This document shows, in pieces, positions 22,272 through 31,585 of a stretch of 64,000 nt of DNA. Source of the DNA: Zygnema cylindricum (taxonomy: Eukaryota > Streptophyta > Zygnematophyceae > Zygnematales > Zygnemataceae). Every line of letters starts with the position of its first letter. Position 1 is the stretch's first letter. A model generated the notes under the pieces. It saw only the letters and a list, made by a program, of their open reading frames with translations, was not told the origin of the DNA and did not search any database. A program made the position numbers and the translations under genes. The stretch is from positions 1 to 64,000 of the forward strand of contig JBBHKE010000269.1 of NCBI GenBank assembly GCA_037447655.1. Reading direction: 5' to 3'.

Positions 22272-23164
22272 TGTTGAAAATGAGTAATTAATAGTTCACT
22301 TATCTATTTTAGTTAGACTCTAAAGAGAGATAGGATCATGGAAAACCATGGTTGCCTCCTTAGTCGGAAGGTGGCAAGCTAGAATAGGGGACACTTTACC
22401 AAAACGGTTGGTCTGGCCTGGATTTGATCCTAAATCTTACATATTTCAAATTGCCTACCGCTCTATCCGTTAAATCTCTCAAGAGTCGCTACACGTTTTG
22501 GGTTTGATAATTATATAAAAGGTTACGCGACGGCTAATTCATTTAATGGAACAAACTAGCAATAAGGCGCATGTGAAACAATTCATGCACGGACGCGAAT
22601 CCGAACCGTGTAAATATATTTAATCGGACGGCCGTCGTTGCAGTCGCCAACTCGGAATGAACTTTTGACGGCTTTGGGGGGTAACGTCACGCGATGCCAC
22701 GTGGTGCCACAAATTCGCACCGAAGAAGATGAGTGTGGAACCATGGCTCCCGATCTGACATGCATGACCTTGAAGGCCATGTCGTACAATGGTCGTACAA
22801 CAAGTAGATTGGCCGATGTACCTTCTCGTACTGTACAATATTCCTATTGGTGTAAGGTTGAGTAGTAGGTAGCCGTGAGTAGGCAGACTAGGACTTAGAG
22901 AAATTTAGCCACCTCTCTTTGAGAGAGCTTGTAACTATAAAGGTCATCTTTGACCATTGACAACTTACTTCTCAAGGGAGCAAATTAAGTGATTCTTTTT
23001 GCCTTCGGCTTAGGGTAGTCGGGCTTTCACAATGGTGAGGGTGGTCAGAATACTTGTGTGCCAGGGTTGCACTTATTCATTGGGAAAGGGGAAGGGGCAT
23101 GCATTATCTTATGGTCTTATATACGTTGTATATTCCGTGGGCTAATGGAGGCCACAAAGTTTCA
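22272..23164 (+). mobile_element. Copia LTR F inserted in the hAT relic
   Basis: LTR TGTTGAAAATGAG...AAAGTTTCA, 893 bp. It resembles the LTRs of the tandem array at 57448 but starts at the second TGTTGAAAA of those LTRs, lacking their first 49 bp. It contains a tRNA-like module (22415-22490), a G-box GCCACGTGG near 22697 and GGTCATCTTTGACC near 22942. No internal region, so it is probably a solo LTR; flanks are T-rich (TTTTT / GTTTT), so the target duplication is ambiguous. Confidence 0.72.
22415..22490 (-). repeat. tRNA-like module in LTR F
   Basis: Minus-strand reading: A-box-like AACGGATAGAGCGGTAGG and a T arm TTAGG-ATCAAAT-CCAGG (22417-22433) with four of five pairs. Distance from the LTR start is 143 bp, shorter because this LTR lacks the first 49 bp of its relatives. 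Confidence 0.6.
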
Positions 23165-24023
23165 GTTTTTTGTTTTATTTTCAAATTATTGTTATTTTTT
23201 AGTATTTGTTATATTTTTTTTCTTTGAAATATTTGTTGTATTTCACAATTTTTCTAGTCTTTTTTTTTTTAAACCGAAATGTTTTTAAAAGCGTAGTATC
23301 TACACCGAATTTAGACTTATAGATTTTGTGCAATTTTTAAGTTTGAGGTTGAGAATTTGTATAATAGAGTCGAAAATAGGACGAGGATTTCTTTGTTGTG
23401 ATTTGTTTATTTGTATATTTGATATTACAGAAGAATTTTTATTTTTTTTGCCTATCACAAAGTGTTTTTTGCTAATTGATTTTCCATATAAAAAACTAAG
23501 ATATTTTCTTAAGCATATATAATTAAACATTACCTTGTTTGCATAATTCATAAGATAGTATCGTAGTCGAAAGAAGTCGAAAGAAAAACCTTCCAAAAAA
23601 TGTAGCGAAAAATTTAGTTTAACGAAAGAATAAACAGTAATATAAGATTTTAAACATTAATCTAACAGTTACACGCAAAGGAAAAAATCTCTTGAGGGAA
23701 ATAATTGTCGAGGAAAAATAATATTCATCAAAAAAGATTACAAATAGAAAAAATAGTAAAAAGAAAAGGTACACGAACTGTTTTTTTCCAAAGGGAGATG
23801 TACCACCACACCGCTCATTGTTATTAATGTTAAAAAGTCCCAACTATTTATAGCCAAAAATCACAAAATAGATTTAACAACGTTATTTAAAGACGTGGAC
23901 CATAACGTGCCACGTCTCTTTGCATTAAATAATATTATTGATTATAATTTTTCATCAAAACTAATAAGTGTTTAACGCTAATAACAATGAACGTTGTAGT
24001 TTTGTATTTATTCAGGAACATGC
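23165..24023. other. AT-rich non-coding stretch
   Basis: No credible coding frame. Very AT-rich with T runs. On the minus strand there is a good TATA box, TATAAATAG at about 23852, preceded by a GACGTGGCACG-like element near 23925, so it could be a promoter or part of an LTR of another family. Alternatively it is the 3' end of the hAT transposon interrupted by LTR F. Confidence 0.3.
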
Positions 24024-25172
24024 TGTAACTCTGAGACCTCCATTTGTTCCAGAGTAGGTAGATCACAAGAAGCTGATCTAGATAGTGGCAAATCCAAGTT
24101 TATATAAACCCAAATGATTGACCCCTTGACAATTAGAACCCCATTACAGCTTCACCACTGTGAAATAAGACTTTCTGTGTGCTCAGTTCCACCACAGAAT
24201 GCAAAGTTAGAATATGAGTTTCGGATAACATTCCCCAATTTTAATTTCCCTTAGAAATGCACCCACCCTGGTAAGCAAACAATCTGACTGACTATACCTT
24301 TATGTAGCCTGGACTCCCTTAAGTCCGCAACAAAAAGAATCACTGAAAATGGTCAACTGAGTTGATAGATATGGCTGCTCAAAGTTAGCTTTTTATACAA
24401 GGTGCTCTCTCAAAGAGGCGGCTACTTACCAGAAAAATACGAAGTCCTATTCCCCTCTCTAAAACCCCTTCTACTGAAGTACAAACCAATCATAGGACTG
24501 TATCGTACAAGAAAGTACAGGTGCCGAAGTACTTTTTGTACGGTCCTTGTACGACATCGCCATAATGTGACATTTGTCACATCCAGACTTGTCATCTCGC
24601 GTTCCGGAGATCTCGCAATCCTCCAGGATATTGCCACGTGGCATCTGGAGTGGATGCGCCCAAAAACGCCAAGGAAGCCATTCCGAAATCTCGGCTCGCA
24701 TAACGGCCGTCGATAAAATTCGGATTTTGATACGGACTGTCGAAATAAATGTCCATAACATTTGTTTCGTACGGTATATAAGTTACAGTGGGTTCTATGT
24801 TGAAGATTCCGTTCAATTAGTTAAATAAAATCTTCAACGTGTATTTTATTTAAGTATTTATCGTATCCTACATATCCCAGCATAGTTCTTATACTATAGG
24901 ATAAAGCTAACGGCTACCGGCTAATCTGACAATTGGTAGGTATTAGGATCAAATCCTGGTGCCGATAGCCACTTTTTGGTATACACTACACTTAGTATCT
25001 AGCCTATTCTCCGTCTCATTTGGACGGTCTCCGGTCTTCAGTGACTGCAACAAGTATGGGGACTGGAGAGTAGATATGGGGACCAGAGAGTGGAGCGAGA
25101 AGCATGCTGCCTTTGCTGAATTTCTCCTTTTAATTTTCCTATTCAAACTTAGAAAATAGATAAATATCAACA
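24024..25172 (-). mobile_element. Copia LTR G (3' LTR, minus strand)
   Basis: LTR starting TGTTGATATT (at 25172) and ending ...CTCAGAGTTACA (at 24024), 1149 bp. It has a tRNA-like module (24885-24963), a G-box GCCACGTGGC near 24635 and the GTAC cluster. To its right is CTCTCCTTATTTT, the complement of the polypurine tract, so it is the 3' LTR of a minus-strand element. Confidence 0.78.
24885..24963 (+). repeat. tRNA-like module in LTR G
   Basis: Plus-strand reading: AGGATAAAGCTAACGGCT, then T arm TTAGG-ATCAAAT-CCTGG at 24943-24959 (four Watson-Crick pairs and one G-T). 209 bp from the LTR start. Confidence 0.6.
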
Positions 25173-25378
25173 CTCTCCTTATTTTAGAGTCTGTTTTCTT
25201 TTCAAACTTTTCACACAAAAATAAAAACCAACACCGGCTCCCCCTTTTTGTTTTTCCTTTCCTTTTCCTTTTTATAAATTTTTAACAAAATACCCTTATA
25301 TTTAAAAAAGTCTATTAGATGAGCTGAAATAAACATTCCATCTTGTTGATCACACATTTTATGTAACATCCCACTTCT
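25173..25378 (-). pseudogene. 3' end of a non-autonomous copia with RNase H relic
   Basis: Minus-strand sequence between LTR G and a truncation near 25378. It aligns with the tail of the tandem-array element (60360-60548): a short relic ending in FFKYKGI (here about 25310-25350), a lysine-rich region, then the polypurine tract AAAATAAGGAGAG. In full copia RNase H the matching region is the CDNQAAIAI ... HMDI block. It shows that the tail of the tandem-array element exists in an older, diverged copy too. Confidence 0.55.
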
Positions 25379-25440
25379 CATAACTCAAGGGAGTCAAGCC
25401 CTTGTAGGGGTGAGGGTGGTCAAAATATTTGTGTGTCTGG
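25379..25440 (+). mobile_element. 62-bp copia U5 fragment, plus strand
   Basis: CATAACTCAAGGGAGTCAAG and the following GGGGTGAGGGTGGTC match the U5 hairpin region of plus-oriented copia LTRs. It is wedged between two minus-strand elements and is likely left from a rearrangement. Confidence 0.45.
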
Positions 25441-26443
25441 TGCAATTCATTGTCATCCATTGGACTATAGAATCTAGGAAGCCTCTAGGTAGTTTTTAAC
25501 TAACCCACTTTCAACCAAAACCACTACTGCCCAAGGATACAAATTGACAATATGATGACAACCCTGTGTATTTTGGACTCCTTTGAGTCGGTAGCAAAAA
25601 GAATCACAAAAAACGGCAAACCAGCCAATTAGTTATGAGGTGGGAAATATGCCATTTTATACAAACTCTCAAAAAAAGACGCGAATGTAAAAAAAAAATG
25701 CTAAGTCCTACTCCCCTCTCACAACCCCTATCTACTACAGTACGATTCAATCAAATAACTGTAAATTACAAAAAGGTACTACGACCGATGTCGTTTCTAT
25801 ACGACCTGTGTACAACAAGGCCATTGAAAAGACGCATGTCCACATGGTACCCGTCCGTATGTTCTCCAAAATTCTCGTGACCTAATATTATCTTTCCACG
25901 TGGCGCGAGGTCATGCCATATCAAAAAACGCCAAAGTGACTGTTCCGCGATCTCGGCGGCGATATGTGACGTTCGATAAAAACCGACATTAAATGTTAGC
26001 CGTCGAAACAAATGTCCGATTCATTTGTTTCGTGCGAGATCACGTTCGCACTAAATATTAACTAGTTCTATGTCCCTTCATTCATATGTACGCAATCGTA
26101 TAAAAGATCATAATTCAGTTTAAGTAATTATTACACCCTATGTACTTTAACAAACTCCTACAACAAACTGGTTAGAGCTGACGGCTACGCCGCACTATAC
26201 CGGTCGGAGGTTTGAGTCCTGGCGGACTCAACCTTTTTGTTGAGAGTGACTTATGTCACTCTTTAGTCCTGCCTATGGAGATGAGGCAGCCATGGCTCCA
26301 CCACTCTCTCTCTCCTTCAGTGACTACAACAAGTATGGGGGATAGAGGAAAGAGGTGGAGGCAGAATGCCTACGCTTCTCTTTTCTTTTCCTATTAAGCT
26401 ATTCAGACCTAGAAAATACTCTATAAATCTAGTGATTTCAACA
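25441..26443 (-). mobile_element. Copia H 3' LTR
   Basis: Minus-strand LTR from TGTTGAAATC (26443) to ...GAATTGCA (25441), 1003 bp, same subfamily as the LTRs at 35887 and 43354. It has a G-box CCACGTGGCG near 25898, a GTAC cluster, and a tRNA-like module (26158-26232). It is followed on the right by the polypurine complement CTCCTCTTATTTTC and copia RNase H. Confidence 0.82.
26158..26232 (+). repeat. tRNA-like module in LTR H
   Basis: The best B box in the window: GGTTTGAGTCC fits the consensus GGTTCGANTCC with one change. The T arm is GGAGG-TTTGAGT-CCTGG at 26206-26222. The D arm ACTGGTTAGAGCTGACGG looks like a normal tRNA A box. 211 bp from the LTR start. Confidence 0.7.
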
Positions 26444-27772
26444 CTCCTCTTATTTTCTAGTCAAACTTTAACTTCTCTTTCAATCCACATTTTCCCTACA
26501 ATATTTTAACCTGGGAAAGGGCACAGGTTTGGTCATCATGTCAGCCACCATTTCTTCATCAGACCCAAACACAAGATTCACAATTTTATTTTCAACTTTT
26601 TCCCTCATGAAGCTCAATCTTATGTCCATATGCTTAGCTTTGAAATGATGTTTTGGATTGGCTGCAATTGCAATAGCAGCGTGATTATCACAAAAGACTT
26701 CATGCACTCCCTCCTTCATATACCCCAGTTGTTGCAATAAGGACTTGACCCACATACATTCTTTCACAGCAGAACAAGCAACCATATACTCATCCTCCAT
26801 AGTAGACTGAGCAATCACCTTTTGTTGTTTGCTGCTCCAACAGCAAGCACCTTCCCCCACATACAACATATACCCAAAAGTACATCTTCTCATAGGTGCA
26901 TCCCCATAATTGGCATCACTCCAAGTAGTGATATCAGTGTGCTCCCCTCCCAAATACAACCATGACTCTCTGGTTCCCACCATGACTCTTTTGGCTGCCT
27001 CCCAGCCTCTGTTCCTAAGATCATTAATACTCCTACTGAGTACTCCAACTGCTGCCGCTATGTCTAGCCTGGTACAGTTCATAAAGTATATTATACTACC
27101 TACAGCGTGCCTGTAGGGGATAGACTTCATAAACTCTCTCTCTCTTCTGGACTAATTTGATCATCTAAGATTATCACTCCTCCTACACTTCCATCACTTA
27201 CTTTCTTCAAGTCCATGGGAGTGGTACAACTGTTTGCTTTTTCCATCTAGAATATCTCAAGCATATTACCTATTGCTTTTTTTTTAGTAAGTCTAATGAT
27301 CCTTTTCCCCCTATCTCTCTCCATTTGAATTCCCAAAATATATCTTGCCTCCCCTAAATCCTTCATGTCAATTCTGCTTCTAAGATCTTTCTTTAACCTA
27401 CTGATATTTTCCAAAGACTCACTTAACACCAGCAGATCATCCACATAAATTGCAATAAAAATCACACCTTTCTCATATTCAAACATATAGATAGAATGGT
27501 AAGAGCTGATCCGGATATATCCCAAACCGTTCGCGGAGCCTGCTTCGGTCTATATAAGGACTTTATGAACCTGCTGACTTTGCTCTCTTCCCCTTCCTCC
27601 ACAAACCCCTCTGGTTGCTGTATGAAAATTTCTTCCTCTTATTCACCATTGAGAAAGGCGATTTTAATGTCTTCCCCAGCCGCTAGACTAAGGAGAATCC
27701 TTACTGAAAAGAAGCGAACAACTGGAGCAAAATTCTCCTCTTAGTCAACCATGTCATTTTGGATGAACCCTT
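26444..27772 (-). pseudogene. pol: Copia H RNase H and RT
   Basis: Minus-strand copia pol. RNase H at about 26480-27000 (WSDANYGDAP, AQSTMEDEYM, CDNHAAIAIA). RT spans about 27000-27772 with RQVVG-like PYRHAVGSIIYFMN, an intact YVDD (about 27437-27448), and ILGIQMERDR. A segment of the palm near 27520-27660 is degraded (QAPRQW region missing). The coding is cut at 27772 by solo LTR 2 and resumes at 29188. Confidence 0.85.
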
Positions 27773-29192
27773 TGTTGTTTTTGAAAAGTTAGTTTCGTGC
27801 GAACACGACGTTTCGTGTGTACGCGATGTTTCGTGCGTACGCATTTACGTTATACACTGTGGAGGTTCGAAAGGATTTGCGGATTGGGGGAGTAAGTGTA
27901 CGAGCAAAATTAAAGTGATGTGTGAGTGGCGCGAACAAACATCTGAAAATGTATGGCGGATCGCGAAGCGATCCGATATGAAATATGAATTGTTTGAAAC
28001 GTACGAAGTACAAATGAAGTGACGCGAAGAAGCGTACGAAAAACAGAATGCGACAAGCTAAAATATTACGTCGCACATACGAAACATAATGCGACAGACC
28101 GCATTTATTAAATGTGACGCCGCCGGTACGGAGCGTCGTATTTGACAGGTGTACTTTTAATTTGGCACGTGAGATTTACGACAAAATACGTGTACCTTAA
28201 ATGCGAAAAGGCGCATTTATGACGAAGTACGTGATTTCGGTACAGACAGGATTTGGATCGTACGAATTGATTTCGGCAAATTGGTCATGGTACACGTGGA
28301 GGGCGAACGGCGTCTGCCGATATTTTTAAGGGACCACATTGTTTTTTATGACACATTATCTAGTGAACCGTACATATGCGATGTCGGTTCACTACGTGGA
28401 TCTATCTACAAGTGACTAAGCGAGTTGTTGCTTATGACGCGGATTTGTGGACGCGTCGGTGTAAATATTTGAAACAACATTGTTTTGTCATATGTGTAAT
28501 AATAATTTAGTATTGATTATGACAGTTTTTATTTAGGTGATCATTTAGGGTTTCGACAATTTAATTTGTGTGTGTGTAGTGTCGTACTTGCAGACAAGTG
28601 TACTCTTATGATTGGTTGACTTTCAGGTGTACACTTACAGTTAGGATTATTTGTTGTAATAGGTTCTCATGATGTAATACTACTTAATGGAAGGTACGTT
28701 GGCTGTTTTGACATGTAGCAATTCATTGACAGCTCACAAGTGTATATATAGGAATAAGCTTTGTTAGGAATTAATCATCAATGCTGGTTAGTAAAGTGGG
28801 GACCGAAGATGTAGACTTTCAGGGTTGCCGATTAGGTCATGCATTTGAGTAATATGTTTATTGATATACTTTTGTTTATCTAATGTTTATGTGAGATTGC
28901 ACTCTTTTTGTTATTATTTATTTATGTTATTTCATGTTTGTTTGATATGCATTATTTAGGCATTTGTCCTAGGGTTTGCTTATGTTGATTATTCCATCAA
29001 ACCTTAGATGTTGTCATAGGGTTTATTTATGTTGATTATTCCATGAAACCCGAAATGTTGTTTGTTGCGTCTGTGTACGCATATGGAGGATGCATTTCAA
29101 ATGATTGTTCGTCAACCTATTTTTGCTTAGCTTTTTGCATGATAGTTTGGGTCGCTTCTGCGGTCTATTTTAGACCAAAGAACAACACCCTT
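27768..29192 (+). mobile_element. Solo LTR 2 of the TGTTG...CAACA family, CCCTT target duplication
   Basis: Solo LTR 27773-29187 (1415 bp), TGTTGTTTTTGAAAAG...AGAACAACA, with exact 5-bp duplications CCCTT at 27768-27772 and 29188-29192. Removing it rejoins copia H pol inside the LVAKGF block. It carries a CGTACG-rich region, and near its end two similar 47-bp units containing TTATGTTGATTATTCCAT (about 28980 and 29026). Homologous to solo LTRs 1 and 3. Confidence 0.9.
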
Positions 29193-29762
29193 TTGCTACC
29201 AACTACGTTTTATATCTTTCAATGGTATTATCTGTGTTCAGTTTTAGTTTAAACTCCCATTTACACCCAATCGGTTTTCAGTCCGGAGGACAGTCTGTAG
29301 TTCCTAAGTATTTGCTTCCATGATAGAGGCCATCTCATCATTTATGGCTCAAATCCATCTGTCTTTCTCCAAACTATTTAGTGCCTTCGAGTATGACTGA
29401 GGCTCATCTGGGTGAGATAGCTTAGTTACCTTTTGAGCATCATGTTTTTCTTGTATGCTTTTGCTACTCTTTCTCCCTCCCTCAAACTCTGAAGCTGGAA
29501 TGGAAAGAAGTCTTAGATTTCTCCTTACTATCTCATCGGCTCCTCCATCTATGGAACTCGGTTCCGGTTCCTCCTCTTCTGTCTCCTGGAAGTCACTAGG
29601 AATATGTGAGGTTTCTGATGTATCTCTTCTATCTTAGAGATCCCCTGAATCTGCAATCACTGTTTCACTCATGTCCCTTTCGGAAACGACCAAGTTCTCC
29701 TCACTTTCGGACTCAAATCTGATTCTTATCTTCTAGGTATATTTGAAGGGGTCAAATGGCTT
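29188..29762 (-). pseudogene. pol: Copia H RT N-terminus and integrase C-terminus
   Basis: Continuation of copia H. Minus-strand blocks include the ERYK and LVAKG segment at the solo LTR border, the IGC-VFKLK-like segment, NDEMASIMEANT, HPDEPQSY, and a Ser/Glu-rich integrase tail. Stops are present (for example near 29300). It ends at 29762 against an LTR fragment; the integrase core, protease and gag are missing. Confidence 0.82.
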
Positions 29763-29881
29763 TGTAACTCTGAGACCTCCATAGGTCCTCAGGGTAGGAA
29801 GCTTACACGAAGCCTCTAAGATAACAATGACCCCTTTGTGTTTCAGCAAGAATAAGTGCCACCTAGGCAGACAAAAAGTCT
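29763..29881 (-). mobile_element. Copia LTR fragment (U5 end)
   Basis: About 119 bp matching the U5 end of minus-strand copia LTRs (TGTAACTCTGAGACCTCCAT...). It stops at 29881, where unrelated sequence begins. A separate insertion into the copia H integrase, later truncated. Confidence 0.7.
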
Positions 29882-30186
29882 AAAATTGGAACGCCTTTTT
29901 ATATGAATTTATATTGTCGTGTATCGTGAAAAATCTTATGGCGATAAATTCGATGTGTGAATTATGGAACGGTCAAAGGACTTGATATAAAACTTCAGTT
30001 CCAACTAAAATCATTGTTATATATCTAATGGGAAACGAGGGTCCATACAATTTATTACGAAAATAATGAAGTAAAACCAACACCCCACCCCCCTTTTCCC
30101 TCTGGCTACTGGATCCCCTTAGGGAGGATCGGTGGGGCATTTTATTTTTTTTTGCCAACCCAACGTCGCTTCGATGTATCACTACC
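29882..30186. other. Unassigned 305-bp spacer
   Basis: No coding frame and no match to other parts of the window seen. It includes a poly-pyrimidine stretch (CACCCCACCCCCC near 30082) and GGATCC/GGGAGGATC. It may be the diverged or rearranged 5' start of the gypsy-2 LTR. Confidence 0.3.
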
Positions 30187-31335
30187 AAGCCCGTGTGCAT
30201 TATCGGCACACTTACATTTACCCAGTATTTATGGACATTTTTTCACCCTGTACGGTCACTAATGTACGGATATTGAGGTGTAACAAACTAGACTTTATTC
30301 TTCAATATCCAAAACAGAGCGTGACGCACTTTAGTTCCACCTAACGGATGCCGTACGATAAAGTTATTCCGCTTCAAAGATTACAGTTTGGTTATAGAGA
30401 GTCAATTTCAGGTAGCCCTACTAAGGGGGTACATTGTGGAGTTTTCCGTTACCTTTGGGATAATAATCTAGATTATACTGTCAGACGTCAGTAGGAATTT
30501 GGTTCTGATCCAACTCACTTTTGGTACATTAATTACTCTAGGTCAAAGGTTGGTGTTCCCGCATCAATTAAGTACATTGGCACAAAATAGTGGATCCGAT
30601 TTAAGTTTCCGACCGCGGATCTAGCCGCAATTGGGCGTATAACTTTTTACCTTGAGTGTAGTATGACTTTTTTTTGTCTTATGTCTGTGTGGTAACCTTT
30701 GCTCTCCGCTCATTGGCTACGTGCATTGCGTTGACCTTGTGGACCTTAAATTGGACGAAATTTGTTATATAAGGCACTTGGGGCCGAAAGAGACATGTAG
30801 CTGTTTCAGTACCGTCTCCTGAAAAAACCCTAGAAATTCCAGCAAACCTTCTTCTGGAAAACTTTTGCCTTGTTGTTTGTGACTCTGTTGCCATATTTGG
30901 TTTGAATTGTCTCTTGTGGAAATCGTAATTCGGTTGGGTAGTTGGCATTATCCTTCCTTTTGGGCGATTTGAGCTTTTCGTTGTTTCAAAATGGGAAGAG
31001 TCTGGTAGGTTTTGTTCTCCAAAATCTGAGGGGTGAAAGAGGAACTTACCGGTTTCCGGTACCTCTAGGGAGAGATGTTGTCTCTTCTTTGATCATCGTT
31101 TATTTCCGGGGTAGGTTGGGTCTGCTTTGCTAAAATTCATTATTTCATCTTTTATTCTCTTTTCTGGGGCAAGGTGATATTTATAAATCTCAAACGACAA
31201 ATTCTTTTATTTCCTATATTTCTTAATGAAAGTCCATTTGTGTACTTGTTGGTGGTTCTTTTGGGATCCAGCAATGCTGGCAATGGGGTAGACTGTTGTT
31301 ACCTATGGGACAATAGAGGGGTTTGGAGTAGCAGT
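30187..31335 (+). mobile_element. Gypsy-2 5' LTR (limits approximate)
   Basis: Homologous to 56317-57447: both contain CAAGCCCGTGTGCATTATC, GTAGCCCTA near 30410, GGATCTAGCCGCA near 30620, TTCCAGCAAA near 30836 and a TTACCGGTTTCCGGTACCTC-like segment near 31047. The two LTRs are 26 kb apart because two copia blocks lie inside. The pair differs at roughly one base in seven or eight by eye, so the element is old. The true 5' end and primer site are not clear. Confidence 0.75.
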
Positions 31336-31585
31336 TGGTATACTTTTGGCGGATAAGCATAGTACTAAAATAACCACCTGTCTCATCGGATTAGAGGTGA
31401 TAGGAGCTTTACTTTTTAGTACATTACTCTCTTGATCTGAGTTAGGGTTTTTTTTTAAGACAGTTATACCTCTCGGTATCCATCTGTCGATGGGAGGGGG
31501 AAATTTTTGAGGGAAGGGAAATCCGGATATCGCATTCGGAGAGCAGGGAAGGAAAGAAACATTCGTACTGGAAGAAGGGTCTCAT

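Noticed and set aside
29761-29881. 5' LTR of copia H
   Set aside because: It adjoins the integrase directly, with gag and protease missing between, so it is a separate LTR fragment rather than the partner of 25441-26443.
31322-31360. Standard initiator tRNA primer site for gypsy-2 (TTGGTATAC near 31335)
   Set aside because: Only about six bases match TGGTATCAGAGC and the LTR end is not fixed, so not called.
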